NCBI GenBank assembly: GCA_964347615.1
Contig: CAYFZO010000002.1
Coordinates: forward strand, 70,167-134,166
DNA length: 64,000 bases
Reading direction: 5' to 3'
Source of the DNA: CAYFZO01 sp964347615
GTDB taxonomy: Bacteria; Pseudomonadota; Gammaproteobacteria; Poriferisulfidales; Oxydemutatoraceae
Shown here in pieces: positions 38,784-47,395 of the stretch. A model generated the notes under the pieces. It was not told the origin of the DNA. It saw nothing but the letters and a program-made list of their open reading frames with translations, and did no database searches. Made by a program: the position numbers and the translations under genes. Each line of letters begins with the position of its first letter. Position 1 is the stretch's first letter.

Positions 38784-39115
38784 CTTCGCCGGCTGCGCCG
38801 GCTTTGCGCACCGCCGCACGCAAGCGCAAGCGCAAGCGCAGGTCGTCGGCGACCAGATAAAAGCACGGCAGCACGAGCAGGATCAGCGCGGTCGTGAACA
38901 CCAGGCCGAAACCCAAGCTGATCGCCATCGGCGACAGGAACTTGGTCTGCCCGGTGGCGAAGAAAATCAGCGGCGAGACCCCGAGAAACGTCGTCACCGT
39001 GGTCAACAGTATCGGTCGCGCGCGCTTGCGTCCGGCTTCGACGACCGCGGCGACGCGCTCGACGCCTTGCGCGCGCCGCTTGCTCGCAAAGTTCACCAGT
39101 ATCAGCGAATCATTA
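38776..39115 (-). pseudogene. Duplicated 3' end of the RND pump gene
   Basis: Near-identical to 39298-39637 with a 522-bp offset. It encodes the last 106 or so residues of the pump, including the final membrane helices (LSPMAISLGFGLVFTTALIL). It lacks everything upstream, so it cannot work as a transporter. Confidence 0.92.
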
Positions 39116-39118
39116 GGG

Positions 39119-39305
39119 TTTCAACGCCGAAAGCGTCGTTGACGCGGGGGATCACTGGTTGGTGCTGAGCGACAACGGCAAGGACAAGCGCGCCGACGAG
39201 GAAGCCGACGACGGCGACCGCAGTTGCGACAAGATCCGCAGGAAGAACAGCCGGGGGGAAAACCACCCGAACGTGTTCTTCGAGGCGAGGAAGATCGCTA
39301 AGTGA
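39119..39305 (+). pseudogene. Duplicated 3' end of the DUF3616 gene
   Basis: Repeats 38597-38783 of the upstream gene at the same 522-bp offset, ending in its own TGA that overlaps the intact RND stop. About 60 codons, without start or signal peptide. Only a few substitutions separate it from the parent. Confidence 0.92.
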
Positions 39306-42300
39306 CTTCGCCGGCTGCGCCGGCTTTGCGCACCGCCGCACGCAAGCGCAAGCGCAAGCGCAGGTCGTCGGCGACCAGATAAAAGCACGGCAGCACGAGC
39401 AGGATCAGCGCGGTCGTGAACACCAGGCCGAAACCCAAGCTGATCGCCATCGGCGACAGGAACTTGGTCTGCCCGGTGGCGAAGAAAATCAGCGGCGAGA
39501 CCCCGAGAAACGTCGTCACCGTGGTCAACAGTATCGGTCGCGCGCGCTTGCGTCCGGCTTCGACGACCGCGGCGACGCGCTCGACGCCCTGCGCGCGCCG
39601 CTTGCTCGCAAAGTTCACCAGTATCAGCGAATCGTTGACGATGATGCCGCTCAGCGCGACGAAGCCGACCATCGAGACGAACTGCAAATTGAAACCGAAC
39701 AGCAGGTGTCCGACGATGACGCCGATGATGCCGAACGGAACCGCCGACAATACAATCAGCGGTTCGAGAACCGAACGGAACAACGCGATCAGGATAAGAA
39801 ATATCAACGCAATCGCAATCACCAGCGCGTTGCCGACTCCGCTGAACGACTCGACCGCGTCGCGCCGCTCGCCGCGGAAGCTCATTTCGTAGTCGGGCAG
39901 TCGTTCAAAGACCTTGCCGAAACGGCGCTCGATCAGCGTCGAGACTTCAAGCGCGGTGATCTTGTCGAGGTCGACCTCGGCGTTGATCGTCGCGACCCGG
40001 CGGCGATCCATCCGCATCAGGGTATTGAACCCCCGGTCGAGCTCGACGTCGGCGATCGTATCGAGATAAACGACCTTGCCGTTCGGCAGCGTCAGCGGCA
40101 ACTCGGGCAACGCCGCAACGTCGGTGCGCACCCCCTCGGGGAAGATGACGCGCACCGGATAACGTTCCGTGCCCCAGTTCGCGTAAGCGACCTCGACGCC
40201 GAGGTAGCCCGCGCGCACGAAATCGGCGACCGTCTCTTGCGTCAGGCCGAGTTCCTTGCCGCGTTCGTTCAGGCGGTAGCGGAACTCGAGTTTCCCCGGC
40301 TCGACGTCGTGGCGCACGTCGTAGACGCCGTCGAGCGTTCTCAGGAAGTCGCTGATCTCGTCGGCGTACTCGCGCAGGCGGTTGAGGTCCGGCCCCGAAA
40401 CGCCGAGGACGACGTCGGACCCGGCAGGCCCGGCGCGGGGCTTGAGCACCGAAAAGCGCTTCACCCCCGTCATACCCTGCAGGCGTTCGCGGATCAAATT
40501 GATGATTTCGTCGGTGCCGCGCACGCGCCCGGCGTCCGAAGGCAGCTTGAAATTGATCAGCGGCGTCACGAACCGCTCGATGAAACCTTCGGGACGTCTT
40601 TTCTGCAGGGTGACCAGCAGCTGCACGTAGTGGCTTGCCAGCTTCGAGCGGTTGAAGTCAATCAGCAGCACGCCGACGTTGGTCAGCATCACTTCGAGTT
40701 CCTCCTCGTGCTCGACGAAGATCTCCTCGATCTGCGCTTCCATCTCGGCGGCGAGGCGCTTGCTGTCCTCCATGCCGTAAGTGTTCGGCGCTTCTATGTT
40801 GACGAAAAACTGGTTGATTTCGACGCTGCCGAACAGCTGGAAAGGCACCCGTGTTACCGCCAGCGCCAGCGCAACCGCGAGCGTGCACGTGGCGAGCACG
40901 GTCACCAAGTAGCGATGGTCGAGCGACCACCCGAGCCAATGCGTGTAACGGTCGAGCAGCTTCCGCCAGGACGCGCCGGTGCGTTGCGCTTTGACCGAGA
41001 CGCCCTTGAAGACCAAGCGCGCGTGCGACGGCAGGATCACGAACGCCTCGAACAGGGACCCCAGCAACGCCGCGCTGACCACGATCGGGATCACGGTGAT
41101 GAAAGCGCCGAGCGTGCCGCTGACCGCGAACATCGGCAGAAAAGCGGCGATTGTCGTGAGGGTCGAGGCCACGACCGGCGCCGCGACCTCGCGCGCGCCG
41201 AGCGACGCCGCCTCCAAGTACGGCTTGCCCTCCTCGAGGTGGCGGTAGGTGTTTTCGGTGATGATGATCGCGTCGTCGACGATCATCCCGAGCGCAATCA
41301 GGAAAGCGAACAGCGACACCATATTGATCGTGAAACCGAGATAGTGGATCACGATGACCGCAAACAGGAACGAAACCGGGATGCCGAGCGCGGTAATCAC
41401 CGCGACGCGCGCGTTCAAAAGCAGGTAAAGCGACAGCAGCAACAGCAGCAAACCGACGACGCCCGAAGAGAGCACCGTCTGCAACCGAGTCTGTATGTAG
41501 GCCGAAGAGTCGCTGTGGTAGCCGAGCGAAACGCCGGGCGGCAGGGTTTGAGACAACTCCCCGATCAGCCGCCGCACCGCCTCGGACACTTCGATCGTCG
41601 AGCCGCCCGCGGCTTTGGTCACAATCAGGTTGAGCGCCGGCTTGCCGGCGTAGCGTCCGAGCGTCTCGGCTTCCTCGATGCGCAACTCGACGTCGGCGAC
41701 GTCGCCGACCCTGAGTTGCCCGCCGTCCGCGTTCGAGCGAATCGAAATCTCACGCACCGCTTGCACGTCCGCCGGCGCGCCGATGCCGCGCAATTGAATC
41801 TCGCCCTCGCTCGACGACAGCTTCCCGCCCGGGCGATCGCCGACGTTGCCTTTCAAGGCGGCGCTGACCTCGGCGATGGACACTTTGCTCGCCGCCGCAA
41901 GATACGGGTCAACGATCACCCAGATCTCCCATTCGCGTTCGCCGGCGACGTTGACGCTCGCGACGTCGTCGAGACGCTGGATCTCGTGCTTGACGCGCTT
42001 GCCGATCTCGATCAGATCTTCTTCGCCGGCGTCGGCGTAGACGCTGACGCTGATGACCGGAAAGCGCGTGCGCAGACGCCGCACTTGCGTACGTTCGGCG
42101 TCTTCGGGCAGATCCTCGATCGCGTCGACCGCCGAGCGGGCCTCTTCCAGAAAGTCATCGGCGTCCACGTTGGCTTTCAACTCGACCAGCACCCGCGAGT
42201 AACCCTCGCGACTCAGCGACTCCATCACGTCTATGTCACCGAGCCCCTCGACCGCTTCCTCGATCGGAATCGTGACTTGGCGTTCGACTTCTATCGGCGG

Positions 42301-42459
42301 CGCGCCTTCGAAGCGCGTGCTGATTTCAATCTTGTCCTGCTCGATAACCGGAAAGATCTCCTGCGGCATCGCCCGCCACGACGCCACGCCGACGACGACG
42401 ATGCCGAGCAGCAGGAAATTGACCAGCAGCGCGTTGCGGATGGAAAAATCTACGATCAT
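39298..42459 (-). CDS. RND-family efflux transporter (AcrB/MdtB-like permease)
   Basis: 1053 residues, full length. N-terminal TM1 (MIVDFSIRNALLVNFLLLG), two large periplasmic loops, and the TM4 proton-relay motif ALGMIVDDAIIITEN with paired aspartates. A second TM cluster ends at FYLVADDLRLRLRLR. An inner-membrane proton-driven exporter of drugs, metals or lipids; the substrate is not evident. The gene for its membrane-fusion partner lies 47 bp upstream. No outer-membrane channel gene is adjacent, so a TolC-like protein encoded elsewhere is expected. Confidence 0.93.
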   Translation of the reverse strand: MIVDFSIRNALLVNFLLLGIVVVGVASWRAMPQEIFPVIEQDKIEISTRFEGAPPIEVERQVTIPIEEAVEGLGDIDVMESLSREGYSRVLVELKANVDADDFLEEARSAVDAIEDLPEDAERTQVRRLRTRFPVISVSVYADAGEEDLIEIGKRVKHEIQRLDDVASVNVAGEREWEIWVIVDPYLAAASKVSIAEVSAALKGNVGDRPGGKLSSSEGEIQLRGIGAPADVQAVREISIRSNADGGQLRVGDVADVELRIEEAETLGRYAGKPALNLIVTKAAGGSTIEVSEAVRRLIGELSQTLPPGVSLGYHSDSSAYIQTRLQTVLSSGVVGLLLLLLSLYLLLNARVAVITALGIPVSFLFAVIVIHYLGFTINMVSLFAFLIALGMIVDDAIIITENTYRHLEEGKPYLEAASLGAREVAAPVVASTLTTIAAFLPMFAVSGTLGAFITVIPIVVSAALLGSLFEAFVILPSHARLVFKGVSVKAQRTGASWRKLLDRYTHWLGWSLDHRYLVTVLATCTLAVALALAVTRVPFQLFGSVEINQFFVNIEAPNTYGMEDSKRLAAEMEAQIEEIFVEHEEELEVMLTNVGVLLIDFNRSKLASHYVQLLVTLQKRRPEGFIERFVTPLINFKLPSDAGRVRGTDEIINLIRERLQGMTGVKRFSVLKPRAGPAGSDVVLGVSGPDLNRLREYADEISDFLRTLDGVYDVRHDVEPGKLEFRYRLNERGKELGLTQETVADFVRAGYLGVEVAYANWGTERYPVRVIFPEGVRTDVAALPELPLTLPNGKVVYLDTIADVELDRGFNTLMRMDRRRVATINAEVDLDKITALEVSTLIERRFGKVFERLPDYEMSFRGERRDAVESFSGVGNALVIAIALIFLILIALFRSVLEPLIVLSAVPFGIIGVIVGHLLFGFNLQFVSMVGFVALSGIIVNDSLILVNFASKRRAQGVERVAAVVEAGRKRARPILLTTVTTFLGVSPLIFFATGQTKFLSPMAISLGFGLVFTTALILLVLPCFYLVADDLRLRLRLRAAVRKAGAAGEVT

Positions 42460-42506
42460 TCGTCGTTGTCAGCCTCGCCCGCGTCGGCGCGAAGCGCGGC
42501 GCACGC

Positions 42507-43694
42507 TCAGTTAATCGGTTCGGCGTCCCGCCTGACGACGACTTTCTGTCCGTCGGCCAGCCGGTCGACGTCGTGCACGACCACCCTGAGACCCGGTTCG
42601 AGTCCCTCCTCGACGATGACGCTGTCGGCGATACGCGCACCGAGAGAAACCCGGGTGCGCTTCAACGCACCGTCGTACTCGACGAACACGTAAGTGCGCC
42701 CGTCGAGGTACTGCACCGCGGCAATCGGCACCGTGATCACGTCGTTGCGCCGCGGTTGCGGCAACCGTGCGCGCGCGGTCATGCCGGCACGCAGGCCTTC
42801 GGCGGCGGCGCGAACGCGCGCCTCGTAGGTGAAGGTCTCCGGGTCGGGGGCGACTTGCAAGGACACCAGCTCGCCTTCAAGGGTTCCCTCGGGCGTTCGG
42901 GCTTCCGAGACTTCGATCTCGACCGGTTGCCCGGCCTCAAGCACCGACGCGGTCTCACCGCCGACGTGAAGCAGCAGATCGAACCGGGAGACGTCCACGA
43001 TGGTCAACGCAAACTGACCCGCGCCGACGTAACCGCCGACCTCGACCCCGATACGGTTCACCACGCCGGCGAACGGCGCGACCAGCCGGGTTCTCTCCAA
43101 GTCGCGCGTCGCCCGGTCGCGTTCGCTGCGTGCCAAGTCGAGACGCGCCGTTGCAACCGAAACCGAATGCCCACGCCGCGCCTCCTCGGTCTGCAAGTCG
43201 ATCAATTTCTGTCTCGCCGCGTCGAGCGCCGATTGGCTTACGAGCTCGACCTTGATCAGGCTTTCAAGACGCGCGACTTCCTGCTGCTGCAACTTCGCGT
43301 TGTCTCCGGCGAGCGTCAGCAGTTGCCGGTCGCGCTCGACTTCGGCGGCGACCAAGTCGAAATCGGCCTGAGCCGCGGTCAGCACGTCCCGGTAGTCGCG
43401 GTCGTCCAGCACCAGCAAGGGCTGGCCGGCGGCGACCCGGGCGCCGGTCTCGACGTATCTCGCGGCGACGCGCCCCGCAACCTCAAACTTCAGATCGCTG
43501 GTCTTGACCGGCTCGAACCTGCCGGTCAAGGTGCGTTGCGGTTGCACGTCGTGCGTTTGCAACTCCGACACCACGACCCTAAGCGGCAATACCTCACGCT
43601 CAACCAAGCGCGGGCCGGGTTCGGTCCAGAAAACACCCGCAACCAGCCCGACCGTAATCAGCACCGCCGACAAACTCAAGGTCTTTTGCTTCAA
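42507..43694 (-). CDS. RND efflux membrane-fusion protein (AcrA/HlyD family)
   Basis: 395 residues. One N-terminal anchor (about residues 7-24), the lipoyl half-motif LKFEVAGRVAARYVETGARV, a coiled-coil hairpin (about 105-185, rich in Leu/Gln/Glu/Arg), the second lipoyl half LVAPFAGVVNRIGVEVGGYV, then beta-barrel and membrane-proximal domains. It bridges the pump downstream to an outer-membrane channel. First gene of a two-gene operon. Confidence 0.93.
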   Translation of the reverse strand: MKQKTLSLSAVLITVGLVAGVFWTEPGPRLVEREVLPLRVVVSELQTHDVQPQRTLTGRFEPVKTSDLKFEVAGRVAARYVETGARVAAGQPLLVLDDRDYRDVLTAAQADFDLVAAEVERDRQLLTLAGDNAKLQQQEVARLESLIKVELVSQSALDAARQKLIDLQTEEARRGHSVSVATARLDLARSERDRATRDLERTRLVAPFAGVVNRIGVEVGGYVGAGQFALTIVDVSRFDLLLHVGGETASVLEAGQPVEIEVSEARTPEGTLEGELVSLQVAPDPETFTYEARVRAAAEGLRAGMTARARLPQPRRNDVITVPIAAVQYLDGRTYVFVEYDGALKRTRVSLGARIADSVIVEEGLEPGLRVVVHDVDRLADGQKVVVRRDAEPIN

Positions 43695-43773
43695 GGCCGC
43701 TCCTGAAAGTAATCACTGCAAATCGGTCGTTATATTGGGAATTATATATATAAATCCGTATCAAGTTGACGCT

Positions 43774-44119
43774 TCACGAGCCGACCGACGTCACCGGCTC
43801 CACGTCCGGCAACCTCATTTCCGAAAGCCCGTTCCCGGACAAGACGTTCAATCCGAGGTTCACGTCCGCGTCGTCCCGACGTCTTTCCGTTCCCTTTCCC
43901 GGCGTATCCGCAAGCGCTGCAACGTCGACTCGTGCAAGGCACCGCCACCTTTCCTGCCGACGTCTTGTGGTTCGGACTCGGTATCTCCCGGTTCAAGCCC
44001 GCTTCCTGCCTCCCGACCTTCTTGCCCGGGGCTTCCGACCTTCCCGTGGCGCGTGCCGTCGTGCCTTTCACGTTCAAATCTTCCGAATACGCGACGGCAA
44101 ACGCTTCGTCTTGCGGCAA
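43774..44119 (-). pseudogene. TnpB (IS200/IS605-type) transposon protein remnant
   Basis: The frame reads EDLNVKG, PGKKVGRQEAGLNREI, then VAVPCTSRRCSACGYAGKGN, matching the conserved end of TnpB proteins (EDL.VK, PGKNV.QKAGLNR, TSQRCS.CG zinc ribbon). About 25 residues between AGLNR and the zinc ribbon are missing. A frameshift near 43875 is needed to reach the next block, DDADVNLGLNVL, which ends at TGA 43774-43776. The N-terminal RuvC part is not found. A dead mobile-element scar upstream of the efflux operon. Confidence 0.75.
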
Positions 44120-44250
44120 CCGCCGTCGCGCCGAACCTCACGCGTTGACAACGGCGCCTGCGAAACCGACGTCGCGGTCAATGCCGACCGCGGGATCTCA
44201 TGAGGCGGCATGAGGCGACGGACGCTTGCGCGCGACGGCGAGGCCGCCGC
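44120..44250. other. Spacer after rplQ
   Basis: GC-rich, with no supported gene. No clear T-tailed hairpin was seen for the end of the ribosomal superoperon. Confidence 0.4.
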
Positions 44251-44643
44251 TTATTCTGAGGGTTGATCGGCGGGCGGCTCGTCAACCGGGCGATCAACCA
44301 GCTCGACGAGCGCCATCGGCGCGTTGTCTCCGGGGCGGAACCCGTTCTTGAGAATACGGAGGTAACCGCCGGGGCGGTCTTTGTAGCGCGGGCCGAGTTC
44401 GGTGAACAACTTTCCGACCGCGGCCTTGTCGCGCAACTTCGAGAAAGCGCGACGGCGCGCGGCGACGCTGTCGTTGCGCGACAGCGTAATCAAGGGTTCA
44501 AGGACGCGCCTCAGCTCCTTGGCCCGGCTGAGCGTGGTCCTGATCTTCTCGTGCTCGATCAAGGAAACGCTCATGTTCGCCAACGCCGCCTTGCGGTGGG
44601 CGTCGGTCATGCTGAGTTTTCTGCCCGCGTGGAGATGGCGCAT
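44251..44643 (-). CDS. rplQ: Ribosomal protein L17
   Basis: 130 residues, MRHLHAGRKLSMTDAHRKAA at the start and LIEHEKIRTTLSRAKELRR (helical core), both conserved in L17. The C-terminus is short and acidic. Last gene of the alpha operon, 36 bp after rpoA. Confidence 0.98.
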   Translation of the reverse strand: MRHLHAGRKLSMTDAHRKAALANMSVSLIEHEKIRTTLSRAKELRRVLEPLITLSRNDSVAARRRAFSKLRDKAAVGKLFTELGPRYKDRPGGYLRILKNGFRPGDNAPMALVELVDRPVDEPPADQPSE

Positions 44644-44679
44644 CGTCGGTTCCTCCGTAACTGCTCTCAGGAACGGGCC

Positions 44680-45690
44680 TCAGGAACGGGGCTCAGAAGA
44701 GCGGGAAGTGCCGCCGCTCGCCGGCTCGCGCGGCGTTTCCGGGGGCGTCCAGTCGCCGACGTCCATGCCGAGCTCCAAACCGTTGGACTCGAGCACTTCC
44801 TTGATTTCATCCAGGGACTTCATCCCGATATTCGGCGTGCGTTTCAATTCGGCTTCGGTCCTCTGCACCAAATCGCCGACGTGCTGGATGCGCTCGGCCT
44901 TGAGGCTGTTGATCGAGCGCCGACTGAGACCCAGCTCCTCCAGGGATTTCCGCAGCTGCGGATTGACCGCGACCCGCTGCCCTTTCTCTTGCTCGGTCCT
45001 GAGCTCCTTGAGGCTGGCGAAAGTCTCCAACTGAGAATGCAGGATGCGCGCGGAGAATTGCACCGCTTCCTGCGGGTCTATCGTCCCGTCGGTTTCCATC
45101 TCGATAATCAGCTTGTCGAGGTCGGTGCGCTGTTCGACCCGCGCGGTCTCAACGCTGTAAGAGACTTGGCGTATCGGGCTGAAGCTCGCGTCGAGCAGCA
45201 AGGTTCCGATCGAGCGGTCGGCGTCGGCGCGCGTCGCCGGTTGGTAGCCGCGTCCCCTGACGACCTTCATGGTCATGTTCAGCTCGCCTTTGTCCGAGAG
45301 GTGGGCGATGACGTGATCCGGATTGGCGAACTCGACGCTTTCTTCGGTCTTGACGTCCTTGGCGGTAACAACCGCGGGGCCTTTCTTGTTGAGCGTGATA
45401 ACCGCCGTGTCCTTGTGACCGACCACCGCCAGATCCTTGAGGTTCAGCAGGACGTCGGTTACATCCTCCTGAACGCCTTCGATGGCCGTGTACTCGTGCA
45501 GGACGCCTTCTATCTGCACCTCGACGATCGCGTAGCCGGGAATCGAGGACAACAGCACGCGCCTCAACGCGTTGCCCAACGTGTGTCCGAAACCGCGTTC
45601 GAACGGCTCCAACTCCACCTTCATTCGGGTATCCGAAAGTTCGCGCACGTCCACGATGCGCGGTTTTAACAGCTCGTCTTCGTAAGCCAC
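44680..45690 (-). CDS. rpoA: RNA polymerase subunit alpha
   Basis: 336 residues. N-terminal dimerisation domain (FERGFGHTLGNALRRVLLSS), linker, and C-terminal domain with RRSINSLKAERIQHVGDLVQ and TPNIGMKSLDEIKEVL, which contacts UP elements and activators. The C-terminal 25 or so residues are extended and rich in Pro/Glu/Ser. Lies between rpsD and rplQ as in proteobacteria. Confidence 0.98.
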   Translation of the reverse strand: MAYEDELLKPRIVDVRELSDTRMKVELEPFERGFGHTLGNALRRVLLSSIPGYAIVEVQIEGVLHEYTAIEGVQEDVTDVLLNLKDLAVVGHKDTAVITLNKKGPAVVTAKDVKTEESVEFANPDHVIAHLSDKGELNMTMKVVRGRGYQPATRADADRSIGTLLLDASFSPIRQVSYSVETARVEQRTDLDKLIIEMETDGTIDPQEAVQFSARILHSQLETFASLKELRTEQEKGQRVAVNPQLRKSLEELGLSRRSINSLKAERIQHVGDLVQRTEAELKRTPNIGMKSLDEIKEVLESNGLELGMDVGDWTPPETPREPASGGTSRSSEPRS

Positions 45691-45749
45691 CCTTGCAGTC
45701 CTCCGCTTGGTTGTCGCTTGTTTGCGATAATCATCGCCGCCGTCGGTCG

Positions 45750-46370
45750 TTACTTGGAGTACAACTCGACGACCAGCGACTCGTTAATGTCGGAAGGGAG
45801 ATCGCTTCTTTCCGGAACCGACTTGAAAACACCCTTCATTTTCTCAACGTCGACTTCGACCCATTCAGGAAATCCGATCTGGTCAACCACGCTCAGCGCG
45901 TCCTTTATGCGCAGCTGACCACGGGCTTTCTCGACCACCGAAATCTCGTCGGTCGGGCTGACCTGATACGACGGCACGTTGACCGTCCGTCCGTTCACCG
46001 CAATCGCCTTGTGCCCGACGATCTGACGGGACTCGGCGCGCGTCGCGCCGAAACCCATGCGGTAGACGACGTTGTCCAGACGGCATTCGAGCAGCTTCAG
46101 CAGGTTTTCGCCGGTCGAACCCTTGCTGCGCGCCGCCTGCTTGTAGTAATTGCGAAACTGACGTTCGAGGATGCCGTAAATGCGGCGTACTTTCTGCTTC
46201 TCGCGCAGCTGGATGCCGTAGTCCGACAAGCGCGACTTGCGGTCGCCGTGCTGACCCGGCAGCTTTTCCATGTTGCACTTCGAGGACAACAAGCGGGCGC
46301 GCCCCTTGAGCATCAAGTCGGTGCTCTCGCGCCGGCTCAGTTTGCAAGTTGGTCCTCTGTAACGCGCCAT
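45750..46370 (-). CDS. rpsD: Ribosomal protein S4
   Basis: 206 residues, the usual length. MARYRGPTCKLSRRESTDLM at the start and the S4 RNA-binding domain ECRLDNVVYRMGFGATRAES. Primary 16S binder and, in relatives, translational repressor of the alpha operon. Cysteine-poor, so the zinc-free form. Confidence 0.98.
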   Translation of the reverse strand: MARYRGPTCKLSRRESTDLMLKGRARLLSSKCNMEKLPGQHGDRKSRLSDYGIQLREKQKVRRIYGILERQFRNYYKQAARSKGSTGENLLKLLECRLDNVVYRMGFGATRAESRQIVGHKAIAVNGRTVNVPSYQVSPTDEISVVEKARGQLRIKDALSVVDQIGFPEWVEVDVEKMKGVFKSVPERSDLPSDINESLVVELYSK

Positions 46371-46376
46371 CGTCCG

Positions 46377-46778
46377 TTACACGCGCCGGCGCTTCGGCGG
46401 GCGGCAGCCGTTGTGCGGAATCGGGGTCACGTCGGTGATGCTGGTGACCTTGAAGCCGACCGCGTTCAAGGCGCGCGCCGCCGATTCACGCCCGGGCCCC
46501 GGGCCGCGGACGTTGATCTCAAGATTCTTGACCCCGAACTCGAGCGCCGCGCGTCCGGCTCGGTCCGCCGCCACCTGTGCGGCGAACGGGGTGCTCTTGC
46601 GCGAGCCGCGGAAACCCGACGACCCCGCGGTCGCCCAGCACAAGGCGTTGCCCTGGCGGTCGGTGATCATCACGATGGTGTTGTTGAAAGTCGAAGTGAC
46701 GTGGGCCACCGCGTCGGCGACAACCTTGTCAACTTTCTTGCGCGCGCGTCTTTTGCCGCCTGTCTTGGTCTTGGCCAT
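46377..46778 (-). CDS. rpsK: Ribosomal protein S11
   Basis: 133 residues from the ATG at 46778 (MAKTKTGGKRRARKK), whose A overlaps the rpsM stop as TGATG. The in-frame extension to 46889 lies inside rpsM and is rejected. HVTSTFNNTIVMITDRQGNA and GPGPGRESAARAL are the conserved platform-binding segments. Confidence 0.97.
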   Translation of the reverse strand: MAKTKTGGKRRARKKVDKVVADAVAHVTSTFNNTIVMITDRQGNALCWATAGSSGFRGSRKSTPFAAQVAADRAGRAALEFGVKNLEINVRGPGPGRESAARALNAVGFKVTSITDVTPIPHNGCRPPKRRRV

Positions 46779-47140
46779 CAGCGTTTGTTCTTGATGATTC
46801 TGCGCGGGCCTTTGCGCCCTCTCGCGTTGGTGCGCGTTCTTTGCCCGTGCACCGGCAGCCCGCGGCGGTGCCTCACGCCGCGGTAACACCCGAGGTCTCT
46901 CAGGCGCTTGACGTTGAGGTTGACTTCACGGCGCAAATCGCCCTCTATCGTGTACCTCACGACCCCCTTGCGCAGACTCTCCAGCTCAGGCTCGGCAAGG
47001 TCCTTTATCATCGCGCTCCGCTTGACGCCGCCCGCGTCGCAAATCTTGCGCGCGGTGCTCCTGCCGATGCCGAAAATCGCCGTCAGCGCGACTTCGGCGT
47101 GCTTGCGGTCGGGGACGTTGACGCCCGCTATACGCGCCAT
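46778..47140 (-). CDS. rpsM: Ribosomal protein S13
   Basis: 120 residues. ARIAGVNVPDRKHAEVALTA, the helix-two-turn-helix GIGRSTARKICDAGG, and the basic tail RGLPVHGQRTRTNARGRKGP that reaches the P-site tRNA. First gene of the alpha operon; its stop overlaps the rpsK start. Confidence 0.98.
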   Translation of the reverse strand: MARIAGVNVPDRKHAEVALTAIFGIGRSTARKICDAGGVKRSAMIKDLAEPELESLRKGVVRYTIEGDLRREVNLNVKRLRDLGCYRGVRHRRGLPVHGQRTRTNARGRKGPRRIIKNKR

Positions 47141-47271
47141 GCTCTGTTACTCCTGCTTGCCGGGCCGGGAAGGCTCGAAAGATAAAAGGGGGCGATTATA
47201 GACGAAGCCGTGCCGCGCTTCCAACGCGCGGACGTCGCGGCTCGGGTCGAAGCGTTGATTCTCACGCGCCC

Positions 47272-47385
47272 TCACCCCTGGCGTTGCTTGTGCCGCGGGT
47301 CGGTGCAAATCACCCGCACCACGCCCTTGCGACGAACCAGTTTGCAGTTCCTGCAGATTCTCTTGACTGATGCTCTGACTTTCAC
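47272..47385 (-). CDS. rpmJ: Ribosomal protein L36
   Basis: 37 residues starting at a GTG (47385) with GAGGAGG six nt upstream. MKVRASVKRICRNCKLVRRK followed by GVVRVICTDPRHKQRQG gives the zinc-ribbon ligands C11, C14, C27 and a histidine near 32, so this is the zinc-binding form. Ten bases after secY, the standard spc-operon end. Confidence 0.95.
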   Translation of the reverse strand: MKVRASVKRICRNCKLVRRKGVVRVICTDPRHKQRQG

Positions 47386-47395
47386 GTTTTCCTCC

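Noticed and set aside
39706..42693. 995-codon plus-strand frame opposite the RND pump
   Set aside because: Antisense shadow; extremely Arg/Asp/His-rich and without domain structure.
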